Made by a program: the position numbers and the translations under genes. Source: Chara braunii (Eukaryota; Streptophyta; Charophyceae; Charales; Characeae). From it: a stretch of 61,693 bases of DNA. The notes under the pieces are model-generated. The model was not told where the DNA came from and made no database searches. It saw only the letters and a list, made by a program, of their open reading frames with translations. Positions 32,592 through 44,324 of the stretch are shown here, in pieces. Position 1 is the first letter of the stretch, and every line of letters begins with the position of its first letter. Where the stretch lies: assembly GCA_003427395.1 (NCBI GenBank), contig BFEA01000006.1:7077290-7138982 (forward strand). The letters run 5' to 3'.

Positions 32592-34838
32592 TCATAAATC
32601 CTTGATTTTTACTATCCCATATTTTATCCATATGGCCCATGGAGATTTCAAACTGATGAAGACTGTACCATGTTGATCAGTGAGCCATCTAGTCCCAAAC
32701 AGTGGGTGTCTTAACACTTCCTCATATCTTTTTTGAGAGTTTTTATTTGGTGATGCTAATTCCCTCCAATTTTTTAATTGTCCTGCCCAGAGTATTAATT
32801 CATTTATAACCGCACCTCTTGTTCCTTTTTCTGTGTGAATCCTTTGAGGTCGAGAAATAGTCCAGTACTTGCTTTCCACCCATATAAGTGGGTGTACTTC
32901 TTTGACTGTTTTGGGCGCCAACCTACGGATTTGTTCCAAAGCCAGATCTCGCCATGGTATATCCTAACCTATAATTAATCGTTTCATTACTTATAATGTC
33001 AGTGTCTGACCTTGAATTTTAGGGTCAAGGATACCCAGGCCTCCATTAGTTTTTGACTGTCCTCCAGGCCACTCTTGGGATCACATGTGGTGTTTTATGA
33101 TCTCCACACCATAAAAAAGCGATGAGCTGCCTTTGTAATTCTTTAATTGGTTTATTGTTTGATGTCCAAAGAAAAGATTTGTATCAGATTGAGGCTAGTA
33201 CCACGTTATTAATTATTAGTGTTTTGCCAAAAATTGATTTATGTTTATTTTTTCGTAGTTTCATTTTTTTCAAAGCCGGTGAGGATATTCATTGATCATT
33301 CGTAATTGGTTTTCCTTGGGCTGTGAGGATCACTCTTAGTACCCTAATAGAAGCCTCCAAAGGAACCCACTTAATCCTAGGATGTTTTAGTGGCCTCACC
33401 CCTTGAGAGTGAATCCACCACCTTTGCGTTTTGTTTCACTAATTAATTAACATATCTGATACTGCAGAAAACTTATCCATTAATGTTTTAATTTCCTCAA
33501 GATTCGACGATGTTGCCTCCATCATTATGGTAAGGTCATCTGCGAACATAGAATAGATTGGGATAGCTTCCTCAGGAATGTTAGTAATCTTCAGACGTTG
33601 GAGATTATTATTTCTCTTGAGATTTGCCCTCAGTGTTTTCATAATGATCACGATTCACAAATAAGAAGGAGACTAAGGGGTCTCCCTGTCTTGCCGATCT
33701 TTGGAGAGGGATTTCAGGGGAGAGCAACGCATTAACTTGTATTCTAGTGGTGGCATTTGCGTGAAGAATTTGCACTCACTTCCGCAGTGTAGATCCAAAT
33801 CGCATCCTGATTAAACATGCGCCTCCAAAAAAGTCAATCCACACTGGTCATATGCTTTTTCAAAATCTATGAATATAACAGCAACGTTTTGTTGATTTTG
33901 ACGAGACTTGATCATTTCGTTAACCAGCAGCACACTATTCTGTATATTTTTCCTATGTCTGTCATCATCGGAATCAGTCGATTGGTTATTGTTTTTGCTA
34001 ACATTTTATAGACTACTGTCAATAATGTGATTGGCCTATAATTCTTTATATTGGTTTTGTCTCTTTTTTTATATAACAGTGTGAAGATTCTTTGACTTAC
34101 AATTTTCCCTATACATTCAGAGTTTTGAACATGATTATAATATAGCATGAGGTCTTCTACCATAGTCGACTACATTGTCTCCCATAATTCTTTTGGAAGA
34201 CTGTCTATCCCTGAGGTTTTATCCTCGTCCATTTGTAAGAGCGCTGCCCAGATTTCGTCCTTGCCTATTGATGCTTTCAAACTTTCTCTCTGTTCCTGCG
34301 ATAATTGTTATGTTAATGGTTCAAGAAACTCCTGAGTTTTTTGTTCCACTCTTACATGGTCGACTGTGGATGTGTATAGGTTCTTAAAAAAGTCGTATGC
34401 AACTTTCAAACTACTGGCTGATGACACCGGTTCAAGATGAGGAGACTAATAAGGATCTATCAGAGCTTTTATATTTGTTCTTCTTACCCTTGCTCTGGCA
34501 AGGGCAAAGAAAGAGGAATTCATCTGTCCTTCTGACTGATATTTTGATAACTTGTTTCTTACGAGATAGCCCTGCCACATATTTTGAGCAAGGGAGAAAA
34601 ATTGATTTCTTAGATTGTGAAAGTTTTCTGTTTGGAGAGGAGATTCCAATGATTTTTGTTTTTCATACTGGAGAATCTTCTCTTGAATTTTTATTTCCTG
34701 TGCAGATTTTTGTTTAGCTATTATTTTGGAGAATTCATTATATTTTTTTGCCAATAATATTAATTGACTATTAAACCAGTCTATATAAGAATCATGTTTA
34801 TTTTTCGTGGTTTGCCATAACTTTTCATGTTTCCTCAA
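32592..34838 (-). pseudogene. LINE-2 reverse transcriptase
   Basis: The pieces are 34838-34446 (pre-RT linker: LAQNMWQGYLVRNKLSKYQS), 34163-33912 (KKRDKTNIKNYRPITLLTVVYK), 33651-33439 (IPIYSMFADDLTIMMEATSSN, the FADD box intact) and 32939-32592 (EVHPLIWVESKYWTISRPQ, RYEEVLRHPLFGTRWL). They align one by one with LINE-1, which lets the missing segments be placed in frame-broken sequence between them. Confidence 0.85.
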
Positions 34839-35571
34839 TATAGGTTTTAAAATCAGCTCTTTTCAAAAGGGATGTATTGAGTTTATAAAAGTTTTTGCCT
34901 TGATCCGTTTTTTTTCGGAAAGTCAATAATATCGCACACATTTTGTGGTATGCTCCCAACCAAGGATTTTGCGGGAAAATATTAGCTCCTACCAATGCAT
35001 GATCCAGGTCTTCTGACATAAGTATCAAGTCTATTCTAGATCTGGATCGATGAGGGGTACCAAAATTTCTGATACAGGTGAAAATCCGCTCTTGCGGAAA
35101 AACCTATTTATATGTATCATAGAGGATTTCTCCTTCACATAACTGTCGAATTATCATTTCATCCTCCTCTATGTACTCCGGACATGGTGACGGGATCCTC
35201 CACCTATCCAACCACCTATCTGGTGCTGCATTGAAATCTCCTGCTATTGTGACTGGGATTTCATTTGGGATATGATTCCCAATGTCTTGAAAAAATTGTT
35301 TACGATTTTGTACTTCATTAGGTTCATAGACATTGAGTACACATACAACATCTATTTCCAACATAACCAACATTGCAACCCATCTTCCATTTTCCTGATC
35401 TGCCTCCCAATGAATAATATATGCCGTAGAATTCGGAGGAACCCATATTGCCACTCCCGCCGAGCCACTACGCGTCGCATACGCTTGATATTTTTGATAT
35501 GGCCAGACCAAGTTATGCGCTCTATTGTGAGTAGAGAAGTCTGTAAGGTGGGTCTCTTGAATATATATTAG
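34825..35571 (-). pseudogene. LINE-2 APE-type endonuclease
   Basis: The frame 35511-35104 contains MVWPYQKYQAYATRSGSAGV, VVCVLNVYEPNEVQNRKQFF and VTIAGDFNAAPDRWLDRW (catalytic GDxN). The frame 35028-34825 has LGAYHKMCAILLTF, where LINE-1 has PGLDHKMCTTVF, so the Asp of the DH pair is lost. The first part of the domain lies in another frame. Confidence 0.82.
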
Positions 35572-35942
35572 GTCTGACCATGATCTTCCTCCTACACCCT
35601 TTAATTGTGTTTATAATTGATCTTTTTTTCAATGTGTCTGCTGTGGCTAGAACGTTAAGATTAAGTGACCTTAGGTTTAGATCTGTTGTTTATGTAGCTC
35701 GTTGCCAGGATGGATTCTTCCCGTACTACGCTTGTATTGCTTTCATCCTACCTTTGCAGATTCCTGCGATTAGATTACAATCTCACCCACCCCCCTCCTT
35801 CCAAAATTGACAAAGAGATGAGCATACCGCTACGTAAAATCGCACAAAGGAAAGTTGTTACCTCTGCTACAGACCATACTACATTAGCCTTTATCTTAAG
35901 TTGCTGCATTTCTAGAAATGTCGTATGCGAATACCACTTAAG

Positions 35943-38900
35943 TCATGATTCCTTATAATCCTCAAAACGCACAAATGTGTTCCACTTAGCCATTTTCGCT
36001 TGATCTCTCATTAGTGTGAGAGTTGCTTGTGGTCCTGGGTCATAGCGCTTGGACAAAAAATCATGCAGATCTCTTTTGAATGTCCTATCACCCGGACTTA
36101 GGTACTCAACATGTGTGGTCCAGCCTCTCAGCGTCACTCCCCCATATTGATCCTAGCTTATTGGACAGAGGTCAATTTCTCATTTCCCCCCTTTCTTCCG
36201 AACTGGAATCACTAAATTCCCTCTTGGGGTGGAGAACCCCTCTACTTGTCCCTTTTCTAGTGCATGACACATCTTAATTCTTTTTCCTGGATCCGCTCCT
36301 TTCTTGATCGTATGATTCGATACCCTCATTCTGTCCTTTTTTGCGTCATTCTTTTGTTCGAAGAATGTTGTTTTTGAATTTATTTTTCCTTTACTACTCC
36401 TTCTCTCACCTTATCCTTTTCTTGTTCTTCTGGAGAAGAGTCACATTGTTCATTTTCACTGATTTCCTCCACTATAACCTCTCCTCCTTCGTAATTTATT
36501 TTGTCTGATTCATTGTTGATACCTTTCTCCTTTTCTCGAGAGGAAACAATATCATTACCTAATGACTCATTGATTTGAGAATCTCCTTTTGTCGTTTCTT
36601 TTTCTAATCCTGAGGAGCTATTACTGGTTGACTCATTGCTTTGAGAATCTTCTTGTGTCCTCTCCTTTTCTGTTCCTAAGGTTCTATTTCCTTCTTTTGA
36701 GTCTTCTTCCTTAGGGGTTGGGGGTTGAAACATTCCTGTAACAATACCCAACATTCTCTGACTTACTATTGACCAACAAGACCCCTCAGGTAGACCTTTC
36801 TCTAGTACTTGGCGAATACTAGGGATCTTACTAAAAAGTTTCTGAAGTTGGGTGTATGAAATCCCTCAGAATTCCTCTGTGCCTTTCCCACAACGAGCCC
36901 TTAAAGTTTTAATTAGCCATTGTGTTAATTGCTTAAGTCTATCCTCTTTTGGGAGGACCTGATTAAGTTGCAAAGTTGCTTCATCCATTTCATGATCTTG
37001 TATTGGAGGTGAAGAGTCCACTTTCATTGGTGTTGATCCAAAAGTTCCCAAGAACGGGTCCGTAACTAGTTCTTTTGAATCCTTATTATCCTCGTTTTGG
37101 GCTCCCTCCTCCCCCTTGTTGTCTTCCATCATTTGTTCAATATTTTCCTTGTTTTCTATCCTCTTTTGTGGAATTATCATTAGCTGCTTTTGGGGGTCCG
37201 TATCTCTCCTCGTAACTAGTTTTCTTCTCCTTTTCCTTTGTTTTTACTCCTTCCCGACTCTCATTCCCTCATTGTCTCTGATAATAGGTAATGAGAGCCC
37301 CTTTCTTTGTCATTTCCTCCTCGTCCTCATTATCGTCTCTTTCTGAATTTGAATCCTCTTCTTGATTCGACAAGAAAAATAATCCTTTCTTTTTTTGCTC
37401 CATAGAATCTGTGGTCTGTGGTTCAGGTGGCGCCTTCTATATTTCTTTCCTTCCTTTGATCATCGGTCTCCACTGTTGTTGCCTTGAGATTCGTTTTCTT
37501 GAACTTTTTGCCTCGTGCTGAAGATATGTTCCTTTACTCCCCACAGTAGAAAACTCCTGTAATTCTGTAGTCGTCGAGACTGAAGGTATGGTATTTTGCA
37601 TGTCCGCAGTCCTGTCGATTGAAGGTGTTGTATTTTGTCTACCTATGAATGATTTAGTCCTTTGAGCCCCTCCCCAGGACACCTCGGGTGAAACCCATGA
37701 ATGTGGTGGCTTAGTGTCCCAATTTGGATCCTCTTGTTGTTCCCAAACCCATCCTCAAGGGGCTTCTCCTTTTCTTGTATTTTCCACATAGACCCACCCC
37801 TCATGACTTGCGTCCACAGTTCGCCTAAGATTGGGTTTGAACGGATCCCGGATTAGTCTTCCTGTCGCGCAATTTTTTTTTGCTGGGTTCTATGGACATT
37901 CTAGTTCTGTTATTTGATGACCATAAGCCCTGCATCTAAAACACCTACCCTGTAAGGGATAACATCACCAATGCTAAAAGGTGTTGGTCAGGTGATTAAG
38001 GGCGAGCATTAGATAATCGTCCCTTTTCGCCGCATATGCAGGTAAAGGATCTATAAAATCCACAATGTCATACTTTGTCCCAAAGTCATATATAAATGTT
38101 GTCTGTATTTCTATTGGAATATGTCTAAACTCTACCCAATAGAAGTCCTCCATCATCTGTTTCTGCTTTTCATTCGGATCTTGTTTTGGAGGTGACCAGG
38201 GATAAATTCGGACTTCCGACCGTTCACATCTTAGCTTACGTCAATTGTCAATCGTTTTCTTATCCGATATGTGTAGACACAATATTATGAAAATTGTAGA
38301 AGAAATTGAAAGAATGAGGAAGTTTTGGCATACTGCCTCATAACTACCCTTATATATCGATAGTCTCTAACATATCCACTTGATTTTCTCATTGGTGGAC
38401 TTGTAAGCAGAGTCGTCGTGAAATACCCAGTTATTTGCGTGCTCTAAATAGATTGCATCCTGTTCTTTCAATTTCTGAGTCGGGTATGGTTTGATCTGCG
38501 ACTTCTTTCCTGCCAAATCAATCACTTTGTTTTTTGAGGAAATAATAAATTTGGACAGAAAAAAGGCTTTGGTTGTTGGGAGGTTGCGCAGTGGTATTTT
38601 CAGTGTCTGAGACTGTCTTTCCTGCCTTTTTATCTCCAATTCTTTTGACTACTATGGCCCCTTGACACATTGCACCCAGGGCAGATTCCCCTCCTTTTGA
38701 TGTTCCTTGTCTTGTTGAGTTGCAGCAACTCCTTCGCCCTGTCCTTCCCCTCTCCCCTCTATTCATTCTTCCTTTCCTCCCCTCTTACCTCCACCTCCCC
38801 TTTCCCCTTCCTTTTCTTTTCTCAGTAACTGCAAATTGTTTTGAGAGGCACCCGCTTGCGGCCCCATGTTTCCCCTGCTTCCCATTGCGTACTTTGAGGT

Positions 38901-39359
38901 TGAAGACATTCTTTGGTGTTTGAAGGTCATTACGAAACCAATTCCTGGTGGCAGAACCAGTTTTGTGGTCTGGTCCCCCGTCTTTTGTGTCTGTTTCTGC
39001 GCAGAGTCTGTTTCTTCCATTTCTTCCCTATTATATAGAGGGTTGATTATCAGTTCCTGTTGCTGTTGGTTTTGTTCCTTCTGCAACATGAACTCATTTG
39101 TCTGTTCTGAGGACTGTTCTGCATTTTGTATTTGTTCCTTCTGCTCTTTTTGTTCCTTTGGCGTCAGTATCTCACGCTCCATCATCAGAGTATCAGTTGC
39201 GTTTCCTTTGTCTTCCGTCCTTTGTTTCTGTCTGTCTATCATCACTGTCCTAATGGGGGTTTGTAATTGTCTTATCACCATCTGCCGCATCGCTCCCCTA
39301 AACATGAGCATTGATCCTCTCACTATGTGGCTGCGCTGATGGTGAATAATACGCGGCAA
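35943..39359 (-). pseudogene. LINE-2 ORF1, heavily broken
   Basis: Recognisable pieces in LINE-1 order are: 39359-38763 (MPRIIHHQRSHIVRGSMLMF and Gln/Glu-rich sequence), 38639-38367 (PLRNLPTTKAFFLSKF, EHANNWVFHDDSAYKSTNEK), 38156-37974 (MMEDFYWVEFRHIPIEIQ, KRDDYLMLALNH), 37180-36866 (LTQWLIKTLRARCGKGTEEF), 36754-36380 (acidic Ser/Glu/Asn repeats, NESTSNSSSGLEKET) and 36137-35943 (VTLRGW... C-terminal domain). The CCHC knuckle region near 37850-37970 is frame-broken. The comparison shows that ORF1 of this family is unusually long, close to 1,000 residues. Confidence 0.75.
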
Positions 39360-40500
39360 GTTTGTTTTCCTACAATTATTCTTCTCTTTTTTTTAGTGTG
39401 ATTTCTCTCCTCTTTGTGTACTCCTTTCTCGTTACCTTTTCCAATCCTTCCTTCTACCAATGGTGGTAAAGTCTTTAATTCAATCTGTTTTCCTTTTTTA
39501 GACCCCTCTTAGACAAAAATTATCTTTCTGTTGTCTCGTAGCACTTCGTGTTTCTCCTTCCTCCCTCCCCTTGTCCCCTCCTTTCCTTCTTCTGCCACCT
39601 TAGCCCCGCGTGTTTCACCTTCTTCCCTCCCCTTATCTCCTCCCATCCTTCGTTCCCCCCCCCCTCCTCGTTTGTACCGCTTTTTACTGTAGCATGAGAG
39701 TAGCAATGATGATTCGATCCGTGATGATCAATGATAATCAAACCACCCACCTATATGATTAATGGTAGTCGACAATGATCGTAGTACTCCTTCCTCCCTC
39801 CCCTTATTTCCCCCCTTCCTTCGTTCCCTCACCTCGGCCCTTCCTGTTTCTCCTTCCTTCCTCCCTTTTTTCCTTCCTTCCAATGGCCACACCTTTTACA
39901 GCGCCTGATTTCAATTCTAGATAAAATTTAGGTACGACTCAAGTTTTTCACAGTCGTACTGTATTTCTTCTTCCTCGCTCCCCTTGTCTCCCTCCTTCTA
40001 TCGCTCCCTCCTCCTCAGCACATCGTGTTGCTTCTTCCTCCCTCCCCTTTTCTCCCCCCTTCCTTGTTCTCCTACCTCTCGTCGTTTCTTTCTGTTTCGT
40101 TGGTTTCGTTTGTTCTACTTCCTTGTAGCATCAAGATTTCCCAACGCCGGCGCACCCAACTGCTAATTTTCGGCCAACTTCCGAGATCTCTCATAAACTC
40201 ACTTCGATTGTCATCTGCCAGAGCCACGTGCCCGAGTAAGAAGATACTTGGCAGATCGCTTATTAACCAATTACCCTAAAGTTGGTGCCCCCCCCCCCCC
40301 CTTATCTCCCTCCTTCCTTCTTCCCCCCTCTCATTGCTTCATTTCGTTTGTCCTACTTTACTCTAGCATGAGAACACCCAATACTAGCGCATCCCAATTT
40401 CGAACTATTACAACTGTTCCTGATTCTAAACTTCCGACCGAAAACAGAGCCTCTCATCTGCCGTAGCCACGTGTCCAAATACAGGGCTACTTGCCAGGTC
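39360..40500 (-). repeat. LINE-2 5' UTR with purine-rich subrepeats
   Basis: On the plus strand the block CTTCCTCCCTCCCCTT followed by CCCCCTTCCTTCGTTC recurs around 39555, 39620, 39785, 39970, 40032 and 40295. Several copies are followed by a GTAGCATGAGA or CTAGCATGAGA-type word. Repeated promoter-like monomers in a LINE 5' UTR recall the mouse L1 monomers; that likeness is inference. Confidence 0.6.
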
Positions 40501-40584
40501 ACCTTTAGCGTCAGAGTATCCCAAAGCCACCGCCGCTCAGTGTATTACCCCTGTACTAGGCACATAATGGATATGAGATATCGA

Positions 40585-40945
40585 AGATGATTGAATCCTA
40601 GTTGATGCTTCGTAGAGCTGTGGTGTATTGTGCTCTTGGTTTACCGATGCCAGAACGACGCTGGCCGGTGCTGGGACGTTTTGTCCTCTAACCTGTTTGT
40701 AGCAGGAGTATGAGGCCTGGTAGAGAGTTCTGGGGATTCGTCGAGGGAGGAAGGCAATCCAGTGGCGAAATGGGGGGGCTGCTAAGACAACCTAAGAGAG
40801 CGGGTATAGTCTTGGCAGTGAAAGCACGGCAACTATGCGTAGTGTTGGTTTAGGATGATTTTGTTTTTGGCGTCTTGCATCTGATATAGGGGAGGCCAGG
40901 AGTTGTTGATGGTTTGAGAAGCCAGGTTTTGTCGATGTAGTTCAT
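40585..40945 (+). repeat. Dispersed repeat R, copy 2
   Basis: Full-length match to copy 1 at 30428-30785, same orientation, followed by an ATC microsatellite (40975-41020). It lies just outside the 5' end of LINE-2. Confidence 0.85.
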
Positions 40946-41660
40946 AGTTCTCTTTAATCACTTTTTATCTGGGTCATCATCGTCGTCATCTTCATATTAT
41001 CATCATCATCATCATTATCTTATAGCACCAGTAGAAAAAAAACAATATGGTTGTACTTCATGATGGACATAAACCAGAGCCATGGTCATGTGGATCCTAC
41101 CGAAAAGCGGATCCAAATTTACATCTCTACCAATAGGTCAAGTGGAGTATGCACGGGTTTGTCAGTAGCAACCTTTGTTTCGTGATTCTACAACTAAAGA
41201 AAGGATCGCAAGTGTCAACAAAGTACACTTTGAAATGCTAGCACCACGACTTTCAAAGACCCTCCGTTTCGACCTCACAACACGACCGTGAATACAAATC
41301 CTAAATACCAATCAAATTTTGAACCAATAGAGAACAACTTACAGATCCTGCTTTCAAAATGCAATTAGCACGAAATATTTGATGTATTTAGCCTGAGATC
41401 ATTCGAAAGGTCGTCCACATGCGCTGCCCGGATGCGGGACCCGCTCAAAGAGAACCTGCTTGCAGTTAACCATAAATTTGGTCATGCAAAGTGGACTTCA
41501 ACCGATACACATAAGCAATTTTAAGCGGGCCACATCCGCTCATTAAAATGATCACCACCATCAAAATCACTAACAAAACCAACATCCAAGTTTTTTTCCC
41601 ATGCACCTTCTCAACGCCTCAACAATGGCAGTGCAACCAAATACGAATTAGAACACAAAC
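40946..41660. other. ATC microsatellite, then sequence without recognised gene
   Basis: The microsatellite at 40975-41020 is TCATCATC and TTATCATC-rich. 41030-41660 is unassigned. It should include the RNase H part of the following gypsy remnant if that were intact, but I see no RT or RNase H motif here, so that element is 5'-truncated near 41,650. Confidence 0.45.
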
Positions 41661-41665
41661 TATGG

Positions 41666-42349
41666 ATGCTTGACTTTGGGTTGGAGCGCATACCTAGGAA
41701 TAAGAATCGGGTTGACGAGCTTAGTCGGATCAATTGGGATAAGTCCGGCGAAAGAGCTAATGAGGATATACCTCCGGTGGACGCATTTCTCGATGAGAAG
41801 CAGGATGTGAAGCTCCATATCAATGCACATGTCATTGGGGTCAGCGGAATCATTGTACAAGGGCAGTCTGTTTTCCTTGCTCCTACAGGGTATGTAAAGA
41901 GTGTCGATATGATCCTCAAGGACTTCGTGGAGGAGGATCCTTGGGGAGGGAAGGAGGTTGAGTGGATGACAAAACTTGCATTGGCAGAGACCTTCCAAGT
42001 AAAAGAAGACTCACTGGCCATTGAGAGTGGAGCTTACTCACTCGACACGCACGAGAAGTATGCAGTGGATGCCAGTTTCCTCGTCAACTCGATCGTCCAA
42101 GTGCACAATGATGGAGAAGGGAGTCGAGATCCTGTTAGAGATATGGGAGAAAACGAGTTCGAGGAATGAGAGATAATTGAGGTTTTTCGCGCAGATGAAT
42201 ACGAAGGCGTATACCGCGAGTTGGGCTTGCTTCTCTCGTGTGAGATCAGAGAGAGAGAAACAACTAAGAAGGTACTCGAGATGAGACCTCGTTGTTTAGT
42301 CCGGGATTGACACCTTTTCATCAAAAATGAGGTTGGCAACCAGAGGAGG
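41666..42349 (+). pseudogene. RNase H end and RNase H-integrase linker
   Basis: Open from 41666 to the TGA at 42167-42169, then open again as EVFRADEYEGVYRELGLLLS and EIREREITKKVLEMRPRCL in another segment. The acidic linker of about 200 residues is much longer than in most gypsy elements. After the stop the sequence still encodes a recognisable continuation, so the nonsense codon is a late mutation. Confidence 0.7.
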
Positions 42350-43437
42350 GTGATCTACGGCCGAAATCGTCATATAGACATTATAATCGTGCTTCATGAT
42401 GGACCCACAGGCTTTCACAGAACATTCGTCGTGGCGTATGCTAAGGAGCGAGAGCTTTACTACTGGGAAGGAATGAGTGAGATACTTCGCAAATATTGTG
42501 AGTCATGTGTTCCATGTCAAATTAGGACGTCGGCTATGTACAAGGAGTTATTGCACCCAAGGATTGTACGTGATGTAGGAGCAATGGTCCGACTGGACCT
42601 ATTGGCAATGCCTCAGGGTGTGGGCGGCTACAACTACATCTTCGACGCATAGGATAATTTTACGGGGTTTGTCGATGGGCGAGCTATTCGGAGCAAGACG
42701 GGCGAAACTTTGGTTTTGTGCATCTCCGAGTATTTCCTCAGATATCCTTTCGTAGTAGAATTCGTGATGGACAGAGGGTCAGAGTTCACCGGTGGAAAAG
42801 TGAGAACCTTGTTGCAGGAGTATGGCGTTCAAGCCAACTATACAACTAGGGAGCACCCGTAGGTGAACGCCCGGGTTGAGAGAGGACACACCACCATCAC
42901 GAACCTACTGGCGAAATGGACAAATGACAAGGAGGACCAGTGGCCTAAGTATTTGCGCGTTGCTTTCTTCGTGGAGAATATCACGATTAAGATATCCACG
43001 AAGTACGCGCCAGCAACACTATGGTATGGACGACATGCCACGCTCCCGATAGAGAGTTTTCTAAAGATGTGGAGGAGGCAGGATATAGAGAGCACCTTGT
43101 CCTTTGAGGAATTACTGGATTTGTGGGCCAAACAAGTTGGCATCGCAGAAGAGAGGATCCAAGAAGCGGTAGATTGGGTAACGGACAGTCGGCTACGAGA
43201 CAAAGAGAGGTGGAATCTCCTCCCATGCGTCAGGAATGAGTCACTGGAAATCAGAGACGTGGTGTTAATATATGACTCATCGCTAGAGAAACAGTGGTCT
43301 CGTAAGTTGGACAAGCGGTGGTTAGGCCTATATCGCATTAGATGGTGCGGGCATATGAGATCGAGGAGCTTAACGGCACGCCGTGGAGAAATGGGGTATC
43401 AGGTTCAAAACTAAAAAAGTTCAACGTGCGAGACTAA
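42350..43437 (+). pseudogene. Gypsy integrase with DD35E triad, two nonsense codons
   Basis: Zinc-binding domain: LHDGPTGFHRTF and YCESCVPCQ (His-His-Cys-Cys). Catalytic core: Asp in RLDLLAMPQG (codon 42596), Asp in FVMDRGSEF (codon 42770), Glu in VNARVERGH (codon 42878). The spacing is D-57-D-35-E in one frame. In-frame TAG codons lie at 42650-42652 and 42860-42862. The core is followed by YLRVAFFVENITIK, ATLWYGRHATLPIESFL and the C-terminal SLEKQWSRKLDKRWLGLYRI. A frameshift near 43355 precedes the natural end EELNGTP...LKKFNVRD-TAA. The domain inserts element DNA into chromosomes. Confidence 0.9.
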
Positions 43438-43438
43438 G

Positions 43439-43694
43439 GTGAGAGTGGCGGAAAAACACTGCGAGTTGAGATAGTATCTGATTCGTCGTTTTATTAGATG
43501 GCACTCTGCATTAGTGATATGACAGGATTGTGTATTAGTGTTTAGATGGGTCTTAATATGATTTTTAGTTCGTTAGTCAGGTGAGTCGTTTCAGGGTATG
43601 AGAGATTTGCTTGGGTCAGTAGGTATAGACATTTCATCTCTTCTCTTGTGCTTACTTTTGTTTCCTCTATCGTTCGTCCTTCTTATTTATGCAG
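43439..43694 (+). other. Possible 256-bp intron between pol and the downstream coding region
   Basis: AAG|GTGAGAG begins one base after the pol stop codon. A pyrimidine-rich stretch ending TTCTTATTTATGCAG closes at 43694. ATG of the next coding region lies 44 bp later (43738). The spacing would suit a spliced subgenomic RNA, but this rests on sequence form only. Confidence 0.4.
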
Positions 43695-43871
43695 GGTTGA
43701 CTTTTCGAAGTTAGCAACTATTTGGAGGGGCGGGAGGATGGCGGGACAGGAGGATGAGCGACTAGCCACGTCTTCGATATTGGACTCTTTCGTTACGGGG
43801 GCGGACATGTATTTTCATTTTTGGACGGATTAGTTTGGCAAGTTTAGGTCATTGGGTTAGAATTCGCTCAG

Positions 43872-44324
43872 ATGACAGAAAGGGTTAGGGGTACTGGCAG
43901 CTATGAGGAGCATGTGGCTCAGATGATGAGAATGGCATTGGATTGGAGACAGTTCGTCTGGCGGATGCTGAGATTACGGCCTCAACCCATTGATCGACAG
44001 GGTAGGCACGTGCGACTTTATGGGGCTAACCTGAATGAGTTCCTTGAGGTTTTCATCATTTTTGGGGATGGGCAGAGATGGACTGAGGCACAGAGGGTTG
44101 GGCAGGTTCGGCACTGGGTTATCCCGGAGCTTAGACATGAGGTGAGTACCATGTCACACACAGCACAGACTTGGGCGGAGCTTATAGCAGCGCGTAGAGG
44201 GGCATTCACCACTAGTAGACGACGCAGGCTGCGCAAAGAGGTTAGAGATTACATCCCGGAGCTCAGGACATGTCCGCGGACGCAACTAAAGAGGGTTGAG
44301 AGCGATGAGAGGCGATCACAATAG
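43872..44324 (+). pseudogene. Gag-like capsid domain within the relic
   Basis: 150 residues. LYGANLNEFLEVFIIFGDGQRWTEAQRVGQVRHWV follows the pattern F.G.n...fL..fe......w.e.qk...l...l of retrotransposon Gag (Ty3/gypsy capsid). ELRHEVSTMSHTAQTWAELI then matches the usual W..l segment. A basic tail (TSRRRRLRKEVRD) follows. Confidence 0.55.

Larger units (their letters stand above)
30847..40500 (-). mobile_element. LINE-2: near-full-length, AT-rich, decayed LINE
   Basis: Minus strand. A purine-rich repetitive 5' UTR (about 40450-39360), ORF1 (39359-35943), endonuclease (35571-34825), reverse transcriptase (34838-32592), C-terminal part (32413-31217), 3' UTR, hairpin (30871-30890) and poly(A) (30847-30870). 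The domain order equals LINE-1, but the sequence is visibly richer in A/T and carries many more frame breaks, so it is older or belongs to an AT-biased subfamily. No target-site duplication was found; the 5' end is approximate. Confidence 0.8.
41661..43437 (+). mobile_element. Ty3/gypsy pol remnant: RNase H end and integrase
   Basis: Starts within the end of RNase H (LDFGLERIPRNKNRVDELSR, the usual N.ADxLSR signature), passes a long acidic linker and runs through integrase to the TAA at 43435. The element is truncated at its left end: no RT is present. It belongs to a gypsy lineage different from the minus-strand chromovirus, because it has no chromodomain and a longer RNase H-integrase linker. 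Confidence 0.85.

Noticed and set aside
39360-40945. Target-site duplication for LINE-2 matching CTTCCTCGTATC left of its poly(A)
   Set aside because: Only CTTCCTCG recurs, inside the C/T-rich subrepeats, so it is uninformative.
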